Made by a program: the position numbers and the translations under genes
Assembly: GCA_964355045.1 (NCBI GenBank)
Contig: CAYHCM010000004.1
Location: 4,077-68,076, forward strand
Direction of reading: 5' to 3'
Length of the DNA: 64,000 nucleotides
Source: JABWCE01 sp964355045
GTDB lineage: Bacteria; Bacteroidota; Bacteroidia; NS11-12g; UBA9320
Part shown: positions 43,163-51,069 of the stretch, in pieces
Layout of the letters: every line of letters begins with the position of its first letter
Position numbering within the stretch: the stretch's first letter is position 1
Notes under the pieces: model-generated
Told to the model about the DNA's origin: nothing
Seen by the model: only the letters and a program-made list of their open reading frames with translations
The model's database searches: none

Positions 43163-44083
43163 TCAAACTTTAATTATGGTAACCGTATAAGTATAACTGG
43201 TTTTGGGAGAATTTTTAATTCCGCTTATGGTAACCGTATAGGCAATTTCAGTGGTACTGATTGTATTTATACCCTGTGGTTCCCAAATAATGGTATTATC
43301 GCCATATCCATTATCGGTAGATGAAACAACGGTTAATGTGATATTGCCGCCCGGCCCATTCATCGTAACGGTTGCATTTGAAAAATCGGCACCCGGAATT
43401 CCGAATGACCATCTTAAAAAAACAAGAGTATTCGGCATATATCCTGCTGGAGGATATGCAATAAATGCCGGAATTAATGTGTTTCCACCCTTTGTACCTA
43501 TGGTTCCAAGCGACATACTCGCATCAGTAGTACCATAGCTGAATTGTGTTTTTGCTGAATGAAGAATCCATCTTCTGTGGCCTACCGCTTTATTGGATGT
43601 TCCGTTATCTGACATAAAAGAGGTAATAGCGTTTACCGAATGACTGCCTAAACTCAAATTGCTTGTTTTTGCTCCATCATAACCACTTTGAGTCCAGCAA
43701 GTCCATGTATTTGGCGGAGTGTGGCTTAATTGCGAATTTGCTTTCATCATTAATGCGGCTTGCTGATACATGGGGAATTTGGCGGCATCCAAAGTAGTAT
43801 TGTCATTTAAACCAACCAGTTTTCTGAAATAGTTAATTCGTTTTATAACCATATCATGCGTTAATTGAGGAGCTGTTCCCGCATCGCAGCCGGAAGTATT
43901 GCCCGTCCAACCCGGATTTAAAACTGCCGACCCAAGATAATTATTTTTATAGTCGGCCACAACCGTTTCTCTGTCGCTCAAAATAAGTGGGTCATCATCT
44001 CCTTTTTTACAACTGTTGATTATTAAGCTGTTTGTTAGAAACAAGACGATTAGAATAAGTTGACCCGGTACTTTATTGTTCAT
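43163..44083 (-). CDS. CAP-domain (SCP-like) lipoprotein
   Basis: 306 aa. Lipoprotein signal (LIVLFLTNSLIINS-C). CAP domain: VIKRINYFRKLVGLND, QQAALMMKANSQLSHTPPNTW (histidine), and VGHRRWIL. A C-terminal Ig-like strand region follows. Likely anchored at the outer membrane; activity unknown. Confidence 0.82.
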   Translation of the reverse strand: MNNKVPGQLILIVLFLTNSLIINSCKKGDDDPLILSDRETVVADYKNNYLGSAVLNPGWTGNTSGCDAGTAPQLTHDMVIKRINYFRKLVGLNDNTTLDAAKFPMYQQAALMMKANSQLSHTPPNTWTCWTQSGYDGAKTSNLSLGSHSVNAITSFMSDNGTSNKAVGHRRWILHSAKTQFSYGTTDASMSLGTIGTKGGNTLIPAFIAYPPAGYMPNTLVFLRWSFGIPGADFSNATVTMNGPGGNITLTVVSSTDNGYGDNTIIWEPQGINTISTTEIAYTVTISGIKNSPKTSYTYTVTIIKV

Positions 44084-44175
44084 TATAAAAATTGTTTTTT
44101 ATTATAAAGCAAAGATGAATTAAATCCATTTGAAAATGGAATATTTTTTATAAAAAAAGTTTTTACGCATTAGTT

Positions 44176-44183
44176 TACCTTTG
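44176..44183 (+). promoter_or_regulatory. Bacteroidota -7 box (TACCTTTG), near-leaderless
   Basis: TACCTTTG ends 5 bases before the ATG at 44189, the same spacing as at 9527 and 5026. Confidence 0.6.
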
Positions 44184-44188
44184 CAACC

Positions 44189-44935
44189 ATGAGCCGCTTC
44201 AAAATTGTATTTATTTCAGTATTAGTATTGATACTCTTGGGCGGAAGTTTTTATATTACAAAAAATCGAACCCAATTCTTGCCATCCTCAGGCACTTTGA
44301 TACGGGACAATGAATTACCCATACCGCCTCGCATAAGCTTCAATGTTTCAAAGCAACGTCAAACTTTTATTAAGGATTTTTTTAAAGGCTGCAACCTGAG
44401 CGGCGATAAAAAACAACTTATTGACGCCTGTAATTTTAGCAGTCCTGAGGTACGTGATTTTGCGATACGGGTAGCCGGAAATTCACCCGGAACTTATAAT
44501 CTTGGGCAAGTATGCGATATGTTTGACCAATGTTTTACCAATTGGAAATATGTGAACGACCCCAAAGGCGAAAACTATGTGGCAAAAGCCAGCGAAACAA
44601 TTATCAATAATTTTACGGGCGATTGCGATGATTTTGCTGTAATTATTTGTTCATCCTTAATGGCTATAGGAGGGGAGGCCCGCATTAGTTATGCTTATAA
44701 AGGAAAAAAGGGACATGCTTTTTCGGAAGTAAATTTGGGAAATACCCCTCAGGAAATAATTACCACCTACCTGAGCAAACGCTATAAACTAAAAATGGTA
44801 AATGGGAAACGGGATAAAAGCGGCAATTGGTGGCTCAATTTGGATTGGTTTGCCGGTTATCCCGGTGGGTTGTATTTTAAATACGCGCATGGGCAGCGAT
44901 TTTATGTATTACAAAATTATTGCGAAGCGATTTGA
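44189..44935 (+). CDS. Transglutaminase-like cysteine protease domain protein
   Basis: 248 aa. N-terminal membrane anchor (IVFISVLVLILLGGSFYI) then a transglutaminase-like fold with catalytic triad Cys146 (TGDCDDFA), His176 (KGHAFSE) and Asp219 (WLNLDWF). Likely periplasmic. Specific substrate unknown. Confidence 0.88.
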   Translation: MSRFKIVFISVLVLILLGGSFYITKNRTQFLPSSGTLIRDNELPIPPRISFNVSKQRQTFIKDFFKGCNLSGDKKQLIDACNFSSPEVRDFAIRVAGNSPGTYNLGQVCDMFDQCFTNWKYVNDPKGENYVAKASETIINNFTGDCDDFAVIICSSLMAIGGEARISYAYKGKKGHAFSEVNLGNTPQEIITTYLSKRYKLKMVNGKRDKSGNWWLNLDWFAGYPGGLYFKYAHGQRFYVLQNYCEAI

Positions 44936-45064
44936 GGGAAGGAGCAATAGGCAATGAGCAATAGGCAATAGGAAATAGGGAAATGATAAACAGTAATCGG
45001 TAATTGGTAAATAAAATGTTCAATAAGCAATTTTCAATGTTCATTTACTTAGCGGAAAACTTAT

Positions 45065-45110
45065 AACATAGAACTATAAGAACTTAGAACATAGAACTAT
45101 AAGAACTTAG
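45065..45110. repeat. 23-bp direct repeat, two copies
   Basis: AACATAGAACTATAAGAACTTAG repeats perfectly at 45065-45087 and 45088-45110, just before the SHOCT gene start (45122). More word-like repeats (GCAATAGGCAATGAGC) occupy 44940-45000. Confidence 0.85.
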
Positions 45111-45121
45111 AACTTAAAAAA

Positions 45122-45514
45122 ATGCACACCCCAAAAGAGCGATATAGAAGCAACCTCAATTTTACGGTAGTAACGTTTTTTGTTTTGGTAAGTTTGGCTA
45201 CAGGATTTTATTTGGGAATGGTGGCTGCCAAAGGCCCATTAATAGAAACTTCAAGGAATAAAGATAATTCGGCCATTTATCAAAATTTATGGCAATACCG
45301 TATTGATTTTTTCAATCTTCTTTTGATATCAGTCGGATATGTTTTTGCGGTATTAATTCTTTTGGTTGCCATTGGAAGAAATAAAATTAATAAAGAAAAG
45401 CGCGAAGAAATAACTGATCTTGAACGCCTCGGCGACCTTTTTAAAAAAGGAGTTCTCACCCGGGAAGAGTTTGATAAAAAGAAAACTGAATTAATGGATG
45501 ATGAGGATCAGTAA
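45122..45514 (+). CDS. Membrane protein with C-terminal SHOCT domain
   Basis: 130 aa. Two TM helices (FTVVTFFVLVSLATGFYLGMV and LLLISVGYVFAVLILLVAIG) and a SHOCT domain at the end (DLERLGDLFKKGVLTREEFDKKKTELMDD), a short oligomerisation motif. Convergent with the cyclase gene, overlapping it by 7 bases. Confidence 0.8.
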   Translation: MHTPKERYRSNLNFTVVTFFVLVSLATGFYLGMVAAKGPLIETSRNKDNSAIYQNLWQYRIDFFNLLLISVGYVFAVLILLVAIGRNKINKEKREEITDLERLGDLFKKGVLTREEFDKKKTELMDDEDQ

Positions 45515-46739
45515 CTATTTGCCCCTTCCACAAAATACATTAGCACCTCACCCTTGTTCTTCATCTCAATTTTTCCACGAGAAGTACAGTTGAATTTATC
45601 TTTTACCAACTCATACGTGGTTCCGCTAATATTAATTTTTCCTGGTTCGCTGTTGTTTTCTAATCGTGAGGCGATGTTTACCGTATCGCCCCAAATATCA
45701 TAAGCGAATTTTTTGATACCCACAATGCCTGCAACCACCGGGCCGGTATGAATTCCAATTCTAATTTCAAATAATTCTTTTTTATGGTTGATTTTTTTTG
45801 CGAATGATTGTACATAAAATTTTGAATTTCGATTGAAGCGTTTACCACATCTGTTGCATTCGTTTTATTGGGAACAGGCAATCCTCCTGCAGCCATATAA
45901 CTGTCGCCAATTGTTTTAATTTTTTCGATGTTATATTTATCTATTATGTTATCAAAAGCCTTAAAACACTTGTCAATTTCGGCTACCAATTCAGATGGTG
46001 AAAGTTTTTCGGAAATTTGTGTAAAGTTTTTAAAGTCTGTAAACATTACAGTTACCGTATCAAACTGCTTTGCTTCGGCACTTCCGTTAGCTTTAAGTTC
46101 CTCAACAATTTCTTTGGGAAGAATATTGAGCAACAAAGATTCTGATCTTGCCTGAAAAAAATTTTTCTTTCCTACAAAATAATACACCATCAGATATATT
46201 AAAGAACCAACCCCGATAATATTAATAACAAAGAACAAACTAATTTCTCCAACTGATAAATTGTTTTGAACCCTGAGCCATGGCTGCAAAATACAGCCAA
46301 TAATAACCAGTAAAATATATGCCAGCAGCCAACGCGGTGCGTTTGATTGTTTATCGAAAAGCATGGCGCCAAGTGGTGAAATAAGTCCCCATAATATTAC
46401 TGCGCTTCCACTCACAAAACCACCCAAAGCCAGCATTAGCGCAAAGGGCAGTAGCAAGATGAGAAGCAGTTGGCTGAATCGAAAAATTTGAAATTTATGT
46501 GTTATTCCAAAATACATGATGCTGATTATTGAAATTACTGAATAGGATAATGGGATTAAACCGACCAGGTTTTCACCGAAAATTATATACATGATACCCC
46601 ATGCTGCTCCGGCAAAACTGAAAGGAATGGCACAGATAACCGGAAGTGATTTCTGTAATCGTAATTCCTCGCTGTCACCTTGCCTGGCACCTATCATTGA
46701 TACCCGGATAAATACTTTTTCGAGATAGTTATTCATCAT
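45508..46739 (-). pseudogene. Class III adenylate/guanylate cyclase, frameshifted
   Basis: N-terminal part: six TM helices (MASE-like), then a class III cyclase domain with FDTVTVMFTDFKNFT and IKTIGDSYMAAGG (metal and substrate residues). After HSQKK the frame breaks at an A8 run (T8 at 45792-45799 on the plus strand). Adding one A restores INHKKELFEIRIGIHTGPVVAG followed by IVGIKKFAYDIWGDTVNIASRLE, the rest of the domain, ending at 45508. So the gene is one base short in a homopolymer: a sequencing error, a real mutation, or a slippage site. The catalytic residues are present in both halves. Confidence 0.85.
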
Positions 46740-46999
46740 TTTTTTTATTACATCAAATTTCCTTTTTTTACATTTATTGCATTCAACTACTGCTTAAAAG
46801 TTTGGTCAATTTTGATATCAAAAATCATATCTAATACCAACCCTTCTTTTAACAAACTTTAGCAAATGTAAAAATTACACAGATTGATGCCCCAAAAGTT
46901 TGCCATTTAGACAATAATAATAGCATAATTTTAAATCTATTAATTGACTGACGGTCATCAGCTTTTTGAAAAACATAAGTTTAATTATTCTAAGTTTAG

Positions 47000-48262
47000 T
47001 CAATTCAAATTTATTTTTTTAGCGTAAATCATTTGCTTTGCAGTAATAGCACGAACCAGATAAATCCCATTCGTATATTGAGAAACATCAAGCGTAATAA
47101 GTTTTGCATTATCAATCAATCCTGAATAAACAATTTCTCCAAGCGGACTGTAAATTTCTATTTTTATTTTCCCTGAAATATTATCAGGCAATTCAATAGA
47201 AATATTATCACCTGAAGGATTAGGATATATTTTTATAAAATTATCAGGTATTATTTTCTCAATTCCCGTTGAGTTACATCCGGTGCCAATAAACCAAGGA
47301 GTTGCAGTTGAATCATTCGAGAAAAAATCAAGCAACCAGCCACCAACTTTCTTAGCTCCTGCGGCGGATGGATGAGTTCCGTCATTTTGAAAATCGGCAG
47401 GGCAGTTTAGCGCAATTTTGGGATTGGTGGTTTGTGCTGTACTTCCATCCGACCACATATAAATTCCCCAGGCAAGCCATGGCGAGTTTGCAAGAGGACC
47501 TGAATAGGAAAGCCGGGCATCACCTTTTATCTGGTCTTCAATTACTTTTTTTACAGCCCAGCCTGTGCGATACGAATAAGGTTCAGGATTCAAAGAAGTG
47601 GTAGCATATCGCGCCGAAATTCTGCTCGCCAGATAACATAATTTTATATTCGGGAAACGAACTTTTAATTCACGCATTATGCGTTTTATCTGCACCACCA
47701 AAGAATCATGATGCACATCAATAGGAGTGGAGCCGGCAACATTGGCTTCCTTAAACCAAATAACCTGAACTTGATTTCCATTTACTCCGGCAGCGGTAAG
47801 TCGCTGGCCAACGGTTCTCCAAAAATTTGCATAATTGGAATGAGTTGGGGTTGAAATAACACTTGCCGTTTGGCCGCCTTGTGCTCCATCCACCAAGATG
47901 AGTTTCGGGTTTTTGGCGGCAAAAGCATTTGCCAACGGAATAAATTGCTGAGTTTCCTGAGTGCAATTGGACATGCCAATGCTAAGCCAAACAATTTTAC
48001 CCTTGGCAACATCCGGTTTTCCATTGGTATCAAGGCATTGAATTTGCGACGCCATTTGCAATCCGGCAGTTTTATGAGCGGAAGGGATAAAATTGGAACC
48101 ATTGGGATATAATCCGCCCATGAGTCCTGTAACGGGAGAAATACCTGTTCCCAAATCGTTGATAGGAGTGAAGCCTGTGGACGGTGCGCTGCAATTAGGC
48201 TGAGAAAATAATTGCACTGCAAAGAATAAAAGGGAGCTTGCAAAAAGTAATTTGGTTTTCAT
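47000..48262 (-). CDS. Secreted SGNH-like esterase with T9SS sorting domain
   Basis: 420 aa from ATG 48262. Signal peptide MKTKLLFASSLLFFAVQLFS-Q. Middle domain has the SGNH-like IVWLSIGMSNCTQE and a conserved DFQNDGTHPSAAGAKKVG (DxxH). The C-terminal 75 residues are a type A T9SS sorting domain (IKIYPNPSGDNISIELP to NGIYLVRAITAKQMIYAKKINL). Substrate unknown. Confidence 0.8.
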   Translation of the reverse strand: MKTKLLFASSLLFFAVQLFSQPNCSAPSTGFTPINDLGTGISPVTGLMGGLYPNGSNFIPSAHKTAGLQMASQIQCLDTNGKPDVAKGKIVWLSIGMSNCTQETQQFIPLANAFAAKNPKLILVDGAQGGQTASVISTPTHSNYANFWRTVGQRLTAAGVNGNQVQVIWFKEANVAGSTPIDVHHDSLVVQIKRIMRELKVRFPNIKLCYLASRISARYATTSLNPEPYSYRTGWAVKKVIEDQIKGDARLSYSGPLANSPWLAWGIYMWSDGSTAQTTNPKIALNCPADFQNDGTHPSAAGAKKVGGWLLDFFSNDSTATPWFIGTGCNSTGIEKIIPDNFIKIYPNPSGDNISIELPDNISGKIKIEIYSPLGEIVYSGLIDNAKLITLDVSQYTNGIYLVRAITAKQMIYAKKINLN

Positions 48263-48346
48263 TTTATAATTGGGATTATTACCTTGGTACAATGTTATTA
48301 ATAAAACGGTATTAATTTTTGAAAACTGTAATTTTTTATAAATAGA

Positions 48347-48388
48347 CAATTAGCAATGGGCAATTAGCAATGGGCAATTGGCAATAAG
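48347..48388. repeat. 14-bp tandem repeat (CAATTAGCAATGGG), three copies
   Basis: Two exact copies (48347-48374) and a third variant (CAATTGGCAATAAG) in the spacer after the sixA stop. Followed by TTTGGAATTTGG words. Confidence 0.85.
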
Positions 48389-48452
48389 CAATCGGCTAAT
48401 TTTGGGTTTTGGATTTTGGAATTTGGAATTTGTTTTTTGGAATTTGTTAAAA

Positions 48453-48941
48453 TCAGTTTTCCTTATTCGGCCAACTATACCATGCTAAATTTCCTTTTTG
48501 GGTGATAATATCTTTCCAGTCATTTATATTAAAATTAAGAAGAGCCATTCCACAAGTTGGTATATCTATAACCGGTGCATTGCCAATATAATTAAAAAGT
48601 TCAGTCATTCCTGGGTTATGGCCAACGATAGCAAGGGAATTAATATTATTATTTGTAGCTACAATTTCATCTAACAAAGCTTCAAAGAAGGCAAGATATA
48701 GTTTATCAGAAACTTCAATTTTTTCTATTGCCAAATCCATTAGCTTCGCAATAGTGTTGGCTGTCTGTATAGCTCGTTTAGCCGGGCTTACTTTAATCAA
48801 GTCAGGCGTGAATCCTGTTTTTTCGAGCCGTTCGCTCATTATTATACATTCATCATATCCACGTTCGCCCAATTCTCTTTCTTTGTCAATATGGCTTTTC
48901 AATTCAGCTTTGGCATGGCGAATTAGTAAAAGATTCTTCAT
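48453..48941 (-). CDS. sixA: Phosphohistidine phosphatase SixA-like
   Basis: 162 aa. Histidine phosphatase fold with LLLIRHAKAE (catalytic H9), SPAKRAIQTA and VGHNPGM (second His). Dephosphorylates histidine phosphotransfer proteins. Single gene between MauG/MbnP and the esterase. Confidence 0.92.
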   Translation of the reverse strand: MKNLLLIRHAKAELKSHIDKERELGERGYDECIIMSERLEKTGFTPDLIKVSPAKRAIQTANTIAKLMDLAIEKIEVSDKLYLAFFEALLDEIVATNNNINSLAIVGHNPGMTELFNYIGNAPVIDIPTCGMALLNFNINDWKDIITQKGNLAWYSWPNKEN

Positions 48942-49007
48942 GATAGCTTTGCACGTATTTGAAGAAACAAATTAAACGAATAGATTTCAGGAAATGTAAA
49001 TATTATT

Positions 49008-50036
49008 TTAAGGTTTTGAAAACGCCTTATTATTAATAAACGAGGTATCGGTAAGGGTTTTAAGAAAACTAACCAAATCTTTTTTTTCCTGAACACTTAG
49101 TTTTAAACCATAGGCCTTGCCGGCTTTGGTCATTATCGGGTCAATGGTTGGTGAGATTTTTACTCCGGAATTATAATGTTCTATAACTTCAGCCAAAGTA
49201 GCAAATCGTCCGTCGTGCATATATGGAGCCGATAATTCAATATTGCGCAGCGTAGGAACCTTGAATTTTCCTTTATCCAACGGATTTTTTGTTACATAAT
49301 ATCGCCCTGAATTATCAGTATTATAACCAGAATCCAAACCAATATTTCTAAACGCATTATCCGTCATTAAAGGGATGGAATGACAATGAAAACAATCCCC
49401 TTTTTCGGTGGTAAATAATATATAGCCATTGAGTTCGGAAGGTGTTAAATCAGATTCTCCCCGCGAAAATTTATCAAATTTAGAGTTGTATGAAACCAAT
49501 GCCCTGAAAAATTGTGCTAAACCAAATGCTACATCCTTTTGAGTAATATTGGTAATATTAAAGGCTTTTTTAAATAACCCTTTATACTCATCGTTATTAT
49601 TTAATTTGGTAACATTGGTATTAAAAAATTGGGTAACCTCAAACACCATTTGATCTTCCAAAGTTCCTGATACTTCACCTTTCCATAAAAAATTTGTGCT
49701 CCATGCCAGGTTTGTATGTACCAAAGCATTTGATGCAAAAGTTGTAAATCCGTTGGCTTGATAATGGCATTGTCCGCAAAAGCGGCCGTCGTTAGATATA
49801 ATGGGGTCGTAATATAATTTTCGTCCAAGTGCTACTCCTTCCTCGGTCATTGGATTTTCAGGGTTAAATGTAATAACCGGGAAATTTTTTGGAACATTAA
49901 TACTATAAGGCGTTGTTTTAAAATTAGTATCAACCGGAGGTTTTTCATTGCAGGCAAAAAAGCCCATAAGAACAAACAAACTTAAAATTAAGCCTGAAGC
50001 AGTTTTTTTATTTAACAGTAAATACATCTTTTCCAT
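49008..50036 (-). CDS. Di-haem cytochrome c peroxidase (MauG/MbnH family), lipoprotein
   Basis: 342 aa. Lipoprotein signal ending LFVLMGFFA-C. Two haem c sites: CGQCH (87-91) and CFHCH (215-219), and the family's PTLRNIELSAPYMHDGRFATLAEVIEHYN. Overlaps the MbnP-like gene by 29 bases, the standard MbnH-MbnP pair, in which MbnH oxidises a Trp of MbnP to kynurenine to create a copper site. The paired role here is inferred from that context. Confidence 0.9.
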   Translation of the reverse strand: MEKMYLLLNKKTASGLILSLFVLMGFFACNEKPPVDTNFKTTPYSINVPKNFPVITFNPENPMTEEGVALGRKLYYDPIISNDGRFCGQCHYQANGFTTFASNALVHTNLAWSTNFLWKGEVSGTLEDQMVFEVTQFFNTNVTKLNNNDEYKGLFKKAFNITNITQKDVAFGLAQFFRALVSYNSKFDKFSRGESDLTPSELNGYILFTTEKGDCFHCHSIPLMTDNAFRNIGLDSGYNTDNSGRYYVTKNPLDKGKFKVPTLRNIELSAPYMHDGRFATLAEVIEHYNSGVKISPTIDPIMTKAGKAYGLKLSVQEKKDLVSFLKTLTDTSFINNKAFSKP

Positions 50037-50727
50037 TTTGAGCTAGTTTTGACATGGCATTTGGTACACCCATTGAATAATTTCCGTCAATTTCAAAATC
50101 ATAGAATGATGGATTTTTATACCATTCATTAATATTCATAGTAAGGGTTTTATTCTGAGTTTCTCCTGTAATACTTATTGGTATATTAATATCCACTTTT
50201 ATCAAATTAAAATTATTTCCAAGGTGCATGGCATAGCCATTTTTATTTAAACCCGATTTATCAAGAAAATAACCTTCCATTTTCATAAAATGATAACCAC
50301 CACCCATGGCATCAGGCCAGGCCATATTTATATTTTGGAGTGTTGGTGGTAAATAATTTGTTATATTTTTATTGGGATCAAGGCCTATAAAAAATGAAAT
50401 GGAAGTATAGTCTCCCTGCGGAATATTGTCAATAATAAGGGCATTAGTTAATGATTTTCGGGCATTGATATAAAAAACGGAATTGGAAGCATAGGATGAG
50501 CCGTCCGGTTTTTTAAAAGTAAAACCAGAAAGAAAATATTCCAGATGGTTTATGCCGTATTTGTTTCCCGAAGCATTAGTAAAAATAATAGTATCAAACT
50601 TTAAGGATGCTGCGTCAACCGAATATTCAACAGCAAATTTTAAAACACCGGTTTTAATTTTTACAGGCTCATCTTTACACGAAAAGAATACTAAAACAAT
50701 AAAACTTACTATTAATAAATTTTTCAA
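50008..50727 (-). CDS. MbnP family copper-binding lipoprotein, TTG start
   Basis: 239 aa. Starts at TTG (50727) preceded by a clear AAGGAGAA ribosome-binding site, unusual in this phylum. Lipoprotein signal MKNLLIVSFIVLVFFS-C. MbnP motif: GINHLEYFLSGFTF, INMAWPDAMGGGYHFMKMEG (the Trp that is modified in the family), and YKNPSFYDFEID. Promoter TATCTTTG 20 bases upstream. Confidence 0.88.
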   Translation of the reverse strand: MKNLLIVSFIVLVFFSCKDEPVKIKTGVLKFAVEYSVDAASLKFDTIIFTNASGNKYGINHLEYFLSGFTFKKPDGSSYASNSVFYINARKSLTNALIIDNIPQGDYTSISFFIGLDPNKNITNYLPPTLQNINMAWPDAMGGGYHFMKMEGYFLDKSGLNKNGYAMHLGNNFNLIKVDINIPISITGETQNKTLTMNINEWYKNPSFYDFEIDGNYSMGVPNAMSKLAQNGKDVFTVK

Positions 50728-50747
50728 ATTCTCCTTTTTTTATCCTT

Positions 50748-50755
50748 CAAAGATA
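50748..50755 (-). promoter_or_regulatory. Bacteroidota -7 box (TATCTTTG) of mbnP
   Basis: TATCTTTG on the minus strand, 20 bases before the TTG. Confidence 0.6.
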
Positions 50756-50866
50756 AATTGGGAGAAAATGAAAATATATGATTTATATCATGTTTTCGTA
50801 AATCAGAATTGTGAATATTCAGAGGATACTAAGTGGTTAGGTTTGGAAATAATACCCAGCTTTAAC

Positions 50867-51022
50867 AGCCACAGATTCACAGATTAAAAATTGTTTCAGA
50901 TTAAATCAGATTTAAAAATATTTCATATTTTTTTTGTGAAAATATTTTGAAAAAAGATAAATTTTAATTTGTCCTATCTGATTTAATTCCCTGAAAATTT
51001 TTAATCTGAGAATCTGTGGCAT
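50867..51022. repeat. Long inverted repeat (CACAGATTAAAAATT family), copy 2
   Basis: Left arm GCCACAGATTCACAGATTAA and right-arm complement GCCACAGATTCTCAGATTAA, nearly the same element as at 35684-35836 (right arms share TTTTAATTTGTCCTATCTGA). Sits between the mbnP start and the VCBS gene stop; no gene is seen in that 340-base spacer. Confidence 0.9.
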
Positions 51023-51069
51023 ATGGTAGGCAGAAGAAGTACTTAACAGGCAACAGCCCTACAAGGCTA

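Noticed and set aside
46925..46960. TetR-operator-like TTGACTGACGGTCAT
   Set aside because: Looks like half of a TetR-type site but symmetry is incomplete and no regulator gene is nearby.
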